NCBI RefSeq assembly: GCF_000224065.1
Contig: NZ_AFWT01000015.1
Span: 1-64,000, forward strand
From: Thiorhodococcus drewsii AZ1
GTDB taxonomy: Bacteria > Pseudomonadota > Gammaproteobacteria > Chromatiales > Chromatiaceae
Reading direction: 5' to 3'
Length of the DNA stretch: 64,000 nucleotides
Shown here: piece after piece, positions 22,231-32,392 of the stretch
How positions within the stretch are numbered: the stretch's first letter is position 1
How the letters are laid out: the number at the start of each line of letters is the position of its first letter
Position numbers and translations under genes: made by a program
The notes under the pieces: model-generated
Seen by the model: only the letters and a program-made list of their open reading frames with translations
Databases searched by the model: none
What the model was told of the DNA's origin: nothing

Positions 22231-25200
22231 ATGACCCAGTGCCAACACCCTGAATCGGTCCTGCTCGCTGCGGCAGATTTCGTCTCAGCCAAGATCCGCG
22301 ACTCCTTCGTCGAGGACCTGGTCGCGCATGCCGCGCGCACGCTCGGACTGGACCACGTGCACATCGCCCTGCTCGACGCCAGCGGTGAACGGATCGAGGT
22401 CCGCGCCGCCTGGCACGATGGCGAACCAGTTGACACCTGGACCTACGACATCCCGGATTCGGCCGGCGGCGCCGTGCTGCGCCAAGGCCACCATCAGATC
22501 GAGTCCGGGGCGCAAACCGCTCACCCTCGCGACCGCGACCTTCAGCGGCTGGCGGCCGAAGCCTATATAGGCGCGGCCATCCCCGACGCCCACGGACGCG
22601 CCGCCGGCCTGATCGTCGGCATCAGCCATGCGCCGCTGAAGCGGCCCGATCTACCACTGTCGGCGCTGCGGATCCTCGCGGCCCATGCCGGAGGCGTCCT
22701 CACCGTCTCCGCCACTCATGAACGACTGCGCCTGAAACAGGAGACACTCCAGCGCATGCTCGACCGCGCCGAGCGTCAGATCCGCGAAAGCGAACGCCAT
22801 TTCCGCCTGCTGGCCGATTCGGGCCAGGCCCTAGTCTGGACGAACGGAACCGACAAGGGCTGCGACTACGTCAATAAGGTCTGGCTCGATTTCACCGGAC
22901 GTACGCTCGAACAGGAATACGGCTACGGCTGGACAGAGAGCATCCATCCGGACGACCGGCAAGGCTGCATGGATATCTACGTAGCGGCCTTCGATCGACG
23001 CGAACGTTTCAGCATGCAATACCGGCTGCGCCGTCACGACGGCGAGTACCGCTGGATCCAGGACGATGGCTGTCCGCGCTATGACGAACATGGCACGTTC
23101 ATCGGTTACATCGGCCATTGCCTGGACATCACGGCGGCGCGTCGGAGCCAGGAGGCGCTGGCCCAGAAGGAGCGCTACCAGCAGGCCCTGCTCGACAACT
23201 TCCCGTTCGCGGTTTGGCTGAAAGACACCGAGCGCCGCTTCCTCGCGGTGAATCAGGCGCTCGCCGACTCGGTCGGAGCCGCGAGCACGGACGCGCTGAT
23301 CGGAAGAACCGAGGACGATGCGGTCATCTGGCCGACGGGGATCTCGGATCAGCCCATCAGCGATCACGAGGTGATGGACGGACGGCGCAAGCTCAATGCC
23401 GAACACGAGATCCTCGGCCCAAGCGGCTCGACCTGGATGGAGATCTACAAGGCCCCGGTGGTCGACGCCAACGGCGACCTGCTCGGGACCGTCGGCTTCA
23501 CACGCGATATCAGCGACCGCAAGCAAGCCGAACAGGCATTGGTCAAGCAACGTGAGCGCATGCGGCTCATCCTCGACAACGCACCGTTCGGCATCTGGCT
23601 GCAACAGCCGTCCGGGCGCCTGGAGTTCGTCAATCGAACCTTCTGCGAGGCGACTGGAATTCCGGAGGAGACATTCCTCGCGCTATCTCATTACAGAGAG
23701 GTCATACCCAAGGAATCCATTGAGCAGTGCCTGGAGTCGGATGCACGCGCGATGGCCGAGCCAGGCGTCGTCGTCGCCCATGAGCGTAAGGCCTTCGCGG
23801 ACGGAAAGATCCACGATCTTAGGGTGTTCAAGCGCGTCAAACGCAACGAACAGGGCGAACCCGAGGCGCTCGTCGGCATCTGTCAGGACATCACCGACGA
23901 GTTGCGCAACGAGCGGGCGCTGCGCGAAAGCGAGGCCAAGTTCCACACCATGCTGGACTGGAGCCACGACTGGGAGTACTGGATCCTGCCCGACAGGCGA
24001 TTCTGTTATATGACCCCCTCCGCCGAACGCGTCACCGGGTATCCGGTCGAGGCGTTCGAGCAGGACCCTGGACTGATCGATGCCATCATCCATCCCGAAG
24101 ACCGTCCCGCCTGGGATCGACACATCCAGCAATCGCTGAAGGCGACACCGGACCATGACATCTGCGAGTTCGAGCTCCGCATCCGGAGGCGAAACGGCGA
24201 TTTTTTCTGGGCGACGCACCGCTGTCGCCAAGTCCGGGATGCGGCTGGAAACGACCACGGCCGACGCGTCACTGTGCGCGACATCAGCGCGCGCAAGGAG
24301 GCCGAGGAGCAGATCCGCAACCTCGCCTACTTCGACTCACTGACCGGACTGCCCAACCGACGCCTGCTGCTTGAGCGGCTCGGACACGCGCTCATTGCCA
24401 GTCGCTGCAACCAGCATTACGGCGCCTTGCTGATGATCGATCTCGATCACTTCAAGACGCTCAACGATACCCAGGGACACGAAAAGGGGGACCGCTTACT
24501 GATCGAGGTCGCGCACCGGATGAGCCAGATCATACGTGCACAAGACACGGCGTCGCGTCTGGGCGGAGACGAATACGTGCTGCTGCTGGAGACCCTGGGT
24601 CAGGACGAAGCAACGGCCGCCAACAGGGCGGAAGGCATTGCGGAGAAGATCCACCACAGACTCAGCGCCCCCTATGTCATCAGCGGGGACGACAAGACGC
24701 ACTATTGCACATGCAGCATCGGACTGACCCTGTTCAACGGAGAGGAGGAGCAGACGGTCGAGGTACTGCTCAAACAGGCCGACGTCGCGCTGTACCAGGC
24801 CAAGGACGCCGGGCGCAACACCACGCGCTTTTTCAACCCGGCGATGCAGATGGCCATCGAATCGCGAATGGCGCTGGAGACGGCGCTGCGTCAGGCGCTA
24901 GCGCGCGACGAGCTGCAACTCCACTACCAGCCCCAGATCGATCAGAACGGCCGTTGCATCGGGGCTGAGGCACTCCTACGGTGGCAGCGACCGGATCTGG
25001 GACTGATCTCTCCGATGCAATTCATCCCGCTGGCCGAGGAAACCGGCCTGATCTTTCCGATCGGACGTTGGGTCATCGACACGGCCTGCGCGCAACTCAA
25101 GACGTGGGAGGCACAGCCGGCGACCCGCTCGCTGCAACTCGCAATCAACGTCAGCGCCCGCCAGTTCCACCAGCCCGATTTCGTGGCCCAGGTGAGTGAC

Positions 25201-25695
25201 AGTCTCGAGCGTTCGGGCGCCAATCCGGCACGGCTCAAGCTGGAACTGACCGAGAGCGTGATCCTGGAAAACGCCGATCCGGTGATCGAACGCATGCGAC
25301 AGTTGCACGCGCTGGGCGTCGGCTTTTCCATGGACGATTTCGGAACCGGCTATTCATCGCTCTCCTATCTCAAACGTCTCCCGCTCGACCAACTCAAGAT
25401 CGACCAATCCTTCGTGCGCGACATCACCACCGACCCCAACGACGCGGCCATCGTACGAGCGATCCTGGCGATGAGCCATTCGCTCGGATTGCAGGTCATC
25501 GCCGAGGGGGTGGAGACCGAGGAACAGCAGATCTTTCTGCGCGAGAACGGCTGCGACGCCTTCCAGGGGTATCTCTTCGGCAGACCGATTCCGATCGGCG
25601 AGTGGCCGCTCGATCCAAACCAGTCCGACTTCGTCGATACAATCGCTTCGGCAGAACGACTCCGGTCAGCGACGGGGGTCATCAACCGACCCTGA
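22231..25695 (+). CDS. GAF-PAS(x4)-GGDEF-EAL cyclic di-GMP turnover protein
   Basis: A 1154-residue soluble protein. GAF about 10-155, four PAS/PAC units up to about 685 (each ending in a PAC-like segment such as HCLDITAARR, FTRDISDRKQ, ICQDITDEL, VRDISARKE), GGDEF about 690-850, EAL about 870-1120. Both output domains look active: GGDEY at about 777 with a RAQD I-site, and EALLRW, INVSARQF, LELTESVI, DDFGTGYSSLSYLKRLP, IAEGVET. The net activity cannot be told from sequence. The frame continues upstream of 22231 for 124 codons, but that part reads as the antisense of the divergent kinase gene. The ATG at 22231 gives the expected GAF start, although its ribosome site is poor. Confidence 0.9.
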   Translation: MTQCQHPESVLLAAADFVSAKIRDSFVEDLVAHAARTLGLDHVHIALLDASGERIEVRAAWHDGEPVDTWTYDIPDSAGGAVLRQGHHQIESGAQTAHPRDRDLQRLAAEAYIGAAIPDAHGRAAGLIVGISHAPLKRPDLPLSALRILAAHAGGVLTVSATHERLRLKQETLQRMLDRAERQIRESERHFRLLADSGQALVWTNGTDKGCDYVNKVWLDFTGRTLEQEYGYGWTESIHPDDRQGCMDIYVAAFDRRERFSMQYRLRRHDGEYRWIQDDGCPRYDEHGTFIGYIGHCLDITAARRSQEALAQKERYQQALLDNFPFAVWLKDTERRFLAVNQALADSVGAASTDALIGRTEDDAVIWPTGISDQPISDHEVMDGRRKLNAEHEILGPSGSTWMEIYKAPVVDANGDLLGTVGFTRDISDRKQAEQALVKQRERMRLILDNAPFGIWLQQPSGRLEFVNRTFCEATGIPEETFLALSHYREVIPKESIEQCLESDARAMAEPGVVVAHERKAFADGKIHDLRVFKRVKRNEQGEPEALVGICQDITDELRNERALRESEAKFHTMLDWSHDWEYWILPDRRFCYMTPSAERVTGYPVEAFEQDPGLIDAIIHPEDRPAWDRHIQQSLKATPDHDICEFELRIRRRNGDFFWATHRCRQVRDAAGNDHGRRVTVRDISARKEAEEQIRNLAYFDSLTGLPNRRLLLERLGHALIASRCNQHYGALLMIDLDHFKTLNDTQGHEKGDRLLIEVAHRMSQIIRAQDTASRLGGDEYVLLLETLGQDEATAANRAEGIAEKIHHRLSAPYVISGDDKTHYCTCSIGLTLFNGEEEQTVEVLLKQADVALYQAKDAGRNTTRFFNPAMQMAIESRMALETALRQALARDELQLHYQPQIDQNGRCIGAEALLRWQRPDLGLISPMQFIPLAEETGLIFPIGRWVIDTACAQLKTWEAQPATRSLQLAINVSARQFHQPDFVAQVSDSLERSGANPARLKLELTESVILENADPVIERMRQLHALGVGFSMDDFGTGYSSLSYLKRLPLDQLKIDQSFVRDITTDPNDAAIVRAILAMSHSLGLQVIAEGVETEEQQIFLRENGCDAFQGYLFGRPIPIGEWPLDPNQSDFVDTIASAERLRSATGVINRP

Positions 25696-25744
25696 ACACC
25701 CAAACCAGGCGAAGTCGACCGTCCGTCCACGACCCGACCGACCA

Positions 25745-25770
25745 GCGTCGCCGAGCAGACTCGGCGACGC
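25745..25770. terminator. Bidirectional terminator hairpin
   Basis: An 11-base perfect stem (GCGTCGCCGAG/CTCGGCGACGC) with a CAGA loop lies between the convergent ends of the GGDEF-EAL gene and the cytochrome c peroxidase gene. No T-run is present. Confidence 0.6.
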
Positions 25771-25787
25771 ATCGCCCGGAATCGGGC

Positions 25788-26831
25788 TCAGAACCTCGGC
25801 TTCGGTGTCGTTGCGGTTTCGACCGGCAGGATCGGATACTCGACCTTGGGCATCTCGCCGGTCAGCGAATTGAGGAAGGCAACGATCTTGCCGGCCTCGG
25901 CCTCGTCGATCTCCGCCCCCAGTTGCGCCGCTCCCATGACCTCGACCGCCTGCTTCAGATCCCACACCTGGCCCGAGTGGAAGTAGGGCGCGGTCAGCGC
26001 CGTGTTGCGCAAGGGCGCGGCGCGGAAGACGTATTCGTCGGAAGCGGAGTGGGTCACCTTGAAGCGTCCCTTGTCGTTCGGCGGCAGGATGTCGGCGCCG
26101 GGGCGCTTGATGAGACCGAAGGGGAAATAGCTCTGACCACCGACGTTGACACCGGTATGACAGGCGGTGCAGCCACGGTCGACGAAGAGTCCCAGTCCAT
26201 CCTTCTGTTCCGGGGTCATGGCGGCGTCGTCACCCTCCATGAAACGGTCGAAGGGCGCGCCCGGTGTGACGAGCGTGACCTCGAATGCCTCGATGGCCTT
26301 GGCCATGTTGTCGAAGGTGACCGGATCGGCCTCACCGGGGAAGGACTCACCGAAGCGCTCGACATATTCCGGCATGCTCGAAAGCGTCTCCACAACGAAT
26401 TCAGGCTGATTGGCCATCTCGACGCCCGCCTGAACTGGCCCCTTGGCCTGTGCTTTCAGATCCTCGGCGCGGCCGTCCCAGAATTGGGCGACATTGAACA
26501 CCGCATTGAAGACGGTGGGCGCGTTACGCGGCCCCCTCTGCCAGCCGTGACCGATCGAGGTCGGCAGATTGTCGTCCCCCCCCATCCCCAGGTTGTGGCA
26601 GGTATTGCAGCTGATGAGTCCGCTGGCCGATAGGCGTGGATCGAAGAAGAGCATCTTGCCGAGCGTGATCTTCTCGGGCGTGATGGGATTATTGGCGGGC
26701 TGCGGCATGGTGGTCGGGAGCGCCTTCAAACCGGCCGAGGCAGCCTTTTCACGCAAGGATTGGTCGTCCGCAGAGGCGGGCGCGGAGGCGATGGCTGCGA
26801 AGATAACGAGCGCGAGGACGGATGTCTTCAT
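25788..26831 (-). CDS. Di-haem cytochrome c peroxidase
   Basis: A 347-residue periplasmic enzyme reducing hydrogen peroxide with electrons from c-type cytochromes. The ATG at 26831 has AAGGAG seven bases ahead and starts a signal peptide (MKTSVLALVIFAAIASAPASA). Two haem motifs are visible: CNTCH at residues 75-79 (peroxidatic haem) and CTACH at 221-225 (electron-transfer haem). RGPRNAPTVFNAVFN and LRNTALTAPYFHSG also fit the CcpA/MauG superfamily. It has no MauG-specific partner genes nearby. It stands alone between two hairpins. Confidence 0.92.
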   Translation of the reverse strand: MKTSVLALVIFAAIASAPASADDQSLREKAASAGLKALPTTMPQPANNPITPEKITLGKMLFFDPRLSASGLISCNTCHNLGMGGDDNLPTSIGHGWQRGPRNAPTVFNAVFNVAQFWDGRAEDLKAQAKGPVQAGVEMANQPEFVVETLSSMPEYVERFGESFPGEADPVTFDNMAKAIEAFEVTLVTPGAPFDRFMEGDDAAMTPEQKDGLGLFVDRGCTACHTGVNVGGQSYFPFGLIKRPGADILPPNDKGRFKVTHSASDEYVFRAAPLRNTALTAPYFHSGQVWDLKQAVEVMGAAQLGAEIDEAEAGKIVAFLNSLTGEMPKVEYPILPVETATTPKPRF

Positions 26832-27014
26832 CTGAGATCTCCTTCGTTCGAGTGGTGAGACACACGTCGAATTCCAGAGATTCATAAAATGATGAAATAC
26901 TGGATGCGTGTACATCAACCCTAGAAAAAGGATGGACTCAGGGCCAATTCGGATTATCTATCGTGACCATCGGCTAACTCGATGCACGTATGCCGCTGAC
27001 CGCTCGGGCGAGGG

Positions 27015-27044
27015 AGGCCGACCCTCGATACCGAGGGTCGACCT
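27015..27044 (-). terminator. Hairpin downstream of the glycerophosphodiesterase gene
   Basis: A 13-base stem (with one T-G pair on the minus strand) around a GTAT loop starts 13 bases after the stop codon of the gene at 27057. No T-run follows. Confidence 0.5.
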
Positions 27045-27056
27045 CAGGATCGGCGA

Positions 27057-28286
27057 TCAGAGCCCCATGCAGTTGGCGTAATAGGTCACGGTCGCGGGCC
27101 AGTCGGAGAAGATGCCATCGATACCGACGTCCCAGGTCAGCACGTCGAGCAGCCTGTAGGTATCACCGTCGTTGTCGATGGCGTCGGTGATCGACTGATA
27201 GTAGTAGCCGCCCCCGTCCTTGAGCAGACCGGAGCGCTCGAGTGTCCAGGCGACGATACCCAGCCCGGCCGCCTTGGCCTGCTGGGCATAGACCGAGGGC
27301 ACGATGTTTTTGTCGGCATCCAGCGTAACCAGCATCCAGGTCGGCGGGGCGATGATATTGACCCCCATGTCGGCCAACTGCTGCATGCTCGGCGACCAGG
27401 TCGAGGGCTTGGAGGTATCGAAGGCGGGATCCGAGTCACGACCGTCGAGATAGACCGCCTGCCGCCCGAACGCCGGATCCGCCTTAAGCCAGTAGAGCAC
27501 GTCGTCCAGGTTGAACGACTGGGCGAACACTCGCTCGGGACGCACCCCCAGACTCTTGTACTCGTCGATCATCTGCTGGGCGTAGGCCTCCTGCGTGTAG
27601 TCGCCCTGGAAGGGCATGGTCACGCTGGCCTCCTTGAGTTCAGGGGTGAACTTGGCGCCGAGCGAGGCGATCAGCTCGATACTCTCGCGATGGGTCATGA
27701 CCGTGCCACAGGTCGCATAGAGATCGGTACGGAAATTGGGCGTGCCGCCCATATAGTCCTCGACCGTGAGGGCATCTGGATCGCTGGCGTCCATCTTGCC
27801 GCAGAGCGACTTGAACTCGTCCAGGGTGATATCGCTGGTGCAGCAGACCGCGGACGCGGCCTTGGTGCGCTCGCCGTTGGCGTCGAACTCGGCCGGGGTG
27901 AAGGGCTGGGTGCATTTCGCCGCCAGTTCGGGATGGGCGAGGATGTCGGTCGTGGTCTGCAGATCGCACTGGGAGTGACGACAGACCAGCTGACGATCCT
28001 TGGTGAAGGTCACGTCGCACTCGATGATGCCGGCACCCATGCGGGCGGCGGCGACATAGGACTCACGCGTGTGCTCAGGGAATTGCAGGGCTGCGCCGCG
28101 ATGACCGATCGAGAAATCGCTCTTGGTCATCGACATGTCGCGACAGGAATCGAGGGTCGACTTCAGCCAACCATTCTCCATGTCGTCGATCAGATAGAAC
28201 GGCCGAGGCCCAATTTGGACGTCGGCGAACAGGGTCGGCGCGACCAGGAGGGCGCCAAGTCCAAGGATCCTGCTTATCGTGCGCAT
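27057..28286 (-). CDS. Secreted glycerophosphodiester phosphodiesterase
   Basis: A 409-residue exported enzyme hydrolysing glycerophosphodiesters to glycerol 3-phosphate and alcohol. The ATG at 28286 (CGGAG upstream) gives a signal peptide ending [15 protein letters not shown] catalytic parts are seen: [40 protein letters not shown], and LERSGLL...DGIFSDWP at the C-terminus. It is longer than the roughly 340-residue GlpQ because of a cysteine-bearing insert between about residues 105 and 195 ([30 protein letters not shown]). Pairs of cysteines in a secreted protein suggest disulfides. I do not assign a symbol because the insert makes orthology to GlpQ uncertain. Confidence 0.87.
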   Translation of the reverse strand: MRTISRILGLGALLVAPTLFADVQIGPRPFYLIDDMENGWLKSTLDSCRDMSMTKSDFSIGHRGAALQFPEHTRESYVAAARMGAGIIECDVTFTKDRQLVCRHSQCDLQTTTDILAHPELAAKCTQPFTPAEFDANGERTKAASAVCCTSDITLDEFKSLCGKMDASDPDALTVEDYMGGTPNFRTDLYATCGTVMTHRESIELIASLGAKFTPELKEASVTMPFQGDYTQEAYAQQMIDEYKSLGVRPERVFAQSFNLDDVLYWLKADPAFGRQAVYLDGRDSDPAFDTSKPSTWSPSMQQLADMGVNIIAPPTWMLVTLDADKNIVPSVYAQQAKAAGLGIVAWTLERSGLLKDGGGYYYQSITDAIDNDGDTYRLLDVLTWDVGIDGIFSDWPATVTYYANCMGL

Positions 28287-28403
28287 TGCGGACTCCGTTA
28301 TGGCGAGAGAGAAACCGAGAAAAGCGGAGCCTGCAACGATATAGCGCCTCGATGACACGCGTATGCCGCTTGTGTGACGATCACACCTAACGTGCCACGC
28401 GGG

Positions 28404-31400
28404 CTAGGCGCGCGGCGATGCCGATGATTCAGCAGGGCCGAGCCATTTGAGCAGGACGGCATAGACACGCCCAGGTTCGAACGGTTTGCCGATATGGTCG
28501 TTCATACCCGCCGCCAGACAGTCAAACCGATCCTCGTCGAAGGCATTGGCGGTCATCGCCAGAATGGGGAGATCACGCGCTCCGGGCAGCGCCCGGATAT
28601 GGCGGGTCGCCTCGAATCCGCCCATAACGGGCATCTGCACGTCCATGAGGACGAGCGCGTATCCACCCAGCCCCACCCGCTCGACTGCCTTGGCCCCGTT
28701 ATCGACCACGTCCACCTCCAGCCCCGTGTCCCGCAGCAACTCGACCGCAATCATCCGGTTCACCGGATCGTCCTCGACGAGCAGGATGCGTCGGCCGCGA
28801 TGCTCTTCGACGAGTAGACGCAGATCGGACTCCGTGCGTGTCTGCTCCACCGCAAGCGGCTCTCCGACGGGAGCACGTCCGAAACGCGCCGTCATCCAAA
28901 AGGTGCTGCCGACCCCCAGCGTGCTCTCGACGCCAACCTCGCCCCCCATGAGTTTGGCCAACCGCTTGACGATCACCAGCCCCAATCCGGTTCCGCCATA
29001 GCGTCGGGTGGTCGATTCGTCCGCCTGGGTGAAGGCGGTGAAGAGACGCTCGCACTGGCCGGGCGAGAGGCCGATCCCCTGATCCTCGACCGAAATCCGC
29101 AGCAGCACCAAATCGACAGCCTCCTCGACGAGCGCGCCCCTGACCCAAATGGTGCCCCGCTCGGAGAACTTGATGGCATTGCCGACAAAGTTGAGCAACA
29201 CCTGACCGAGTCGCATGGAATCGCCGAGCAACAGTTCGGGCACACCGGGATCGAGCTCCTGGGTCAGGACCAGTCCCTTCTCTCGGGCAGACGCGTCGAG
29301 CAGACCGAGCGCCTGATCGAATACACGCGCGATCGAGAATACCCGCTGCTCCAGCGTGAGGCGTCCGGCCTCGATCTTGGAGAGATCCAGGATGTCGTCG
29401 ATGATGCGCAGCAGATCCGCCGCAGCCTCGCCCGACGTACTCAGCAGATCGCGCATCTTGGGATCGGTCACGTCCCGCAACAGCAAATGATTGATGCCCA
29501 TGATGGCGTTCATAGGCGTGCGAATCTCATGACTCATGTTGGCGAGAAAGGCGCTCTTGGCGCGATTGGCCGCATCGGCAACATCGCGTGCCTCGATCAA
29601 TTCATGGGTGCGGGATTCGACGAGGGACTCCAGATGAGAGCGATATTGCTCCAGCTCCGCCTCGGCCTCCTTGAGCGAGCTGATATCGAAGAAGGTCACG
29701 ACGATCTGGTTCAATCGGCCTTCCTCGTCCAAGAGCGGGTGGGCCTCGCACTGGACCCAGATCGCAGAGGGGTGCCCCTCGTTCGGTCTTCCGATAACAA
29801 GCCCCTGCTGCGCCTGGCCGGAAGCCAGCACACGGTTGACCGGATACTCGGGAGGTGACAGACGGCGTCCGCGCTCGTCAAGCAGATGCAAAACCAACTC
29901 CTCAGGACAACAACCGATCAGCCGATCCGCGTCGATTCCCATGAGACACGCCGCCATCGGATTGACGAATCGAATGCGTCCATCGGGTCCATGCACCACG
30001 ACCCCCCCATGCAATGTATCGATGAGTCCGCGATAGTTGCGCTCGCTCTCGCGCAACGCGATCTGGGACTCGAAGCGCTCGATGGCGTCGGCCACGGTAT
30101 CGGCCACCGTGCAAAGCATCTCCAGCATGGCGGGCGCATCGGGACGACGACGGGAATCCGCTAGGGACAGCGCTCCGAAACAGCGCTCGCCCAGCACCAG
30201 CGGAACGCAGACGAATGAACGTACCCCCAGCCGTCTCAACGCATCGAAGCGGTATTCGGGACGGCTGCCGGCATCCAGTTCCACCAGAGGTTCACCGGTG
30301 CGCACGACCTGACCGGAGAGTGTGTCGTCGCGCGGCACCCGCAGGCCCGCAAATGCCCCCGGCAGCCCCGTAGACCCGGTAAAGCGCATCTCCGCGCGCT
30401 CGGCATCGTAGCGCTCCAGAACCACGATCGGGAACCGGAGACGGGATGTGAGCAGCGGGGGAAGCGCGCCCCGGAAGGCATCGAGCGAATCGGAGGAGAC
30501 GGCGAGCCGCGCCACGGCGCCGAGGGTCTCGCGCGATAGATCGGCCGCTATCTGCTCGCCGATATCACGTAGGGTCAGAAGGTATCCGTAGCCCTCCAGC
30601 GACAGCAGCGTCACCGTGACGCTGAGCCAGGCGACCGAATCATCTGCGCGCAGCAGACCGATCTCGGTTTGATACTCTCCATTCAGGGACTGGCGAGCGC
30701 ACACGCAAGGAATCTCGTCCGGTGGCATGGGGGTGCCGTCGCGGCGAATCATCCAGCCCGAACGGGACTCGACCTCATGCAGCAGATTGGCCCCTATCGG
30801 CAGACCGATCAGACGCTCGGCGGCCGAATTCTGCTCTACGATCAGGTTCTCCACGTCGATGACCACGACTCCGAGGGACAGGCTCGCGAACAGGGTTCGA
30901 TACTTGGTGAGGGCGACGTCGCGCGACAGTTCAGCGCGCTTGCGCTCGGTGATGTCGGTCATAGAGCCGCGATAGAGGCTGACGCGGCCAGTGGAATCGC
31001 GGATCGCCGAGGCGTTGATGGAGACCCAGAACTCCGAGTCATCGCGCCTGCGGCCCCGCACCTCGAACCCCTCGACCTTCCCGTTCATTTCGAGCAGATG
31101 CCCCAAGCGCGCTCGGTCCGCCAAATCCGCATACACCTGCCGACCGATGTCCTCGACCTCCGCTCGGAGCAGTGAGGGACTGTCGAAACCAAGGATCCGA
31201 GCGAAGGCGCTATTGACGTCCAGATAATGCCCCTCGGGAGAGGTTTGATAGATGCCCACCAACGAGGTCTCGAAGATCTCGCGATACTTGCGCTCGGCCT
31301 CAAGCAACGCCCTTTCGGTCTGCTCGTGCGCCGCCAGTTCGCCGCTCAGACGCCGCGTTTGATTGCGCGAGCGTGACAAGGCGAGCGTCAAGGCGACGAG

Positions 31401-32330
31401 CAACAGGGTGACGACCGTCCCGAAGAGCGCAATCGAGAGCACACGCGGATCCATCCACGCCTGATGTTCACCCTCAATCCAGGCGAACAGCAGGGTCCAG
31501 CGATAGCCATTGAAGTCGAGCGACAGACGCTCGGCTCTGGACGAAAATCGTTCGCCCGAACGCGTATCGTAGAGCAACCGGGTATCGGAGATTCGATCGC
31601 CGTCATAGATGGCGAATCGGAATGGACGCCCCTGCTCCGGCAGATGCACCGCCGGGATACCCTGCATCAGGTCGCTCGGTCGAAACGTTCCGAAGACCCA
31701 GCCGATCAGCGCACGACGGCGCTCATCCACGTCGCCCACCGGGGCACCCGAGCGGTAGACCGGAACGAACATGCGCAATTCGACCCCGGCATCCGAATCC
31801 CGCCCAAGCCGGCTGGCGACCACAGCCAAGTCCTCATCCCCCGAAACATCCATGGCAGAGCGCCAAGCCGGCTCGGAGAAGAGGTCGCGTCCGAGGGCTT
31901 GAGGATCGCGATCGGAGAAGGACATCCGATAGAGGATAGGAGCATGTGGCGCGTCCCCTGCCCACGCCTCCTCCTCGGCGGCGTGCCCCGACGACACCAG
32001 ATGCGCGAAGCCGATGTCCTGGATGCCGGCCCCCCCCGGATGGGAGCGGGCGATCTGGACGTAGGCCTGCCAACGCTCGCGCGACACATGACTCGTGACG
32101 GACAAAAAAGCGGATGTGCCCCGCAGGAACTGGGCGTGATCCTGCAACCGTTCCCGGACCCAAACTGCCAACTCATCGCCGAATTCGACGAGGGCATGAC
32201 GATGCACCGCCACCACATCCGACCAGGCGTAGAAGGTCGCAAACGAGGTGATGCAGGATCCGAAAACCAGGATCAGCCAAATCCTCCAGTGACGATACGA
32301 CAGGAAGCCGATTCTGCTCATCACATCCAT
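28404..32330 (-). CDS. Hybrid sensor histidine kinase (CHASE, PAS, GAF, HisKA, HATPase, REC)
   Basis: A 1308-residue membrane kinase. Helix about 14-36, periplasmic CHASE domain about 45-270 ([14 protein letters not shown]), helix near 295-318 ([22 protein letters not shown]), PAS about 345-465, PAS about 475-590, GAF about 600-735, PAS about 745-875, a short coiled coil, HisKA with [15 protein letters not shown] near 930, HATPase ([20 protein letters not shown] near 1115) and one receiver ([13 protein letters not shown], Asp near 1230). It lacks an HPt domain. The gene upstream, 62 bases away on the same strand, has one, so the two proteins may work together. An ATG three codons in (32321) is an alternative start. 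Confidence 0.92.
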   Translation of the reverse strand: MDVMSRIGFLSYRHWRIWLILVFGSCITSFATFYAWSDVVAVHRHALVEFGDELAVWVRERLQDHAQFLRGTSAFLSVTSHVSRERWQAYVQIARSHPGGAGIQDIGFAHLVSSGHAAEEEAWAGDAPHAPILYRMSFSDRDPQALGRDLFSEPAWRSAMDVSGDEDLAVVASRLGRDSDAGVELRMFVPVYRSGAPVGDVDERRRALIGWVFGTFRPSDLMQGIPAVHLPEQGRPFRFAIYDGDRISDTRLLYDTRSGERFSSRAERLSLDFNGYRWTLLFAWIEGEHQAWMDPRVLSIALFGTVVTLLLVALTLALSRSRNQTRRLSGELAAHEQTERALLEAERKYREIFETSLVGIYQTSPEGHYLDVNSAFARILGFDSPSLLRAEVEDIGRQVYADLADRARLGHLLEMNGKVEGFEVRGRRRDDSEFWVSINASAIRDSTGRVSLYRGSMTDITERKRAELSRDVALTKYRTLFASLSLGVVVIDVENLIVEQNSAAERLIGLPIGANLLHEVESRSGWMIRRDGTPMPPDEIPCVCARQSLNGEYQTEIGLLRADDSVAWLSVTVTLLSLEGYGYLLTLRDIGEQIAADLSRETLGAVARLAVSSDSLDAFRGALPPLLTSRLRFPIVVLERYDAERAEMRFTGSTGLPGAFAGLRVPRDDTLSGQVVRTGEPLVELDAGSRPEYRFDALRRLGVRSFVCVPLVLGERCFGALSLADSRRRPDAPAMLEMLCTVADTVADAIERFESQIALRESERNYRGLIDTLHGGVVVHGPDGRIRFVNPMAACLMGIDADRLIGCCPEELVLHLLDERGRRLSPPEYPVNRVLASGQAQQGLVIGRPNEGHPSAIWVQCEAHPLLDEEGRLNQIVVTFFDISSLKEAEAELEQYRSHLESLVESRTHELIEARDVADAANRAKSAFLANMSHEIRTPMNAIMGINHLLLRDVTDPKMRDLLSTSGEAAADLLRIIDDILDLSKIEAGRLTLEQRVFSIARVFDQALGLLDASAREKGLVLTQELDPGVPELLLGDSMRLGQVLLNFVGNAIKFSERGTIWVRGALVEEAVDLVLLRISVEDQGIGLSPGQCERLFTAFTQADESTTRRYGGTGLGLVIVKRLAKLMGGEVGVESTLGVGSTFWMTARFGRAPVGEPLAVEQTRTESDLRLLVEEHRGRRILLVEDDPVNRMIAVELLRDTGLEVDVVDNGAKAVERVGLGGYALVLMDVQMPVMGGFEATRHIRALPGARDLPILAMTANAFDEDRFDCLAAGMNDHIGKPFEPGRVYAVLLKWLGPAESSASPRA

Positions 32331-32392
32331 CCTCGGCCGCTATTGAGGCGACGCTCGAATCAGGGCGAAGCGGCAACCCGCCCACACAGAGT

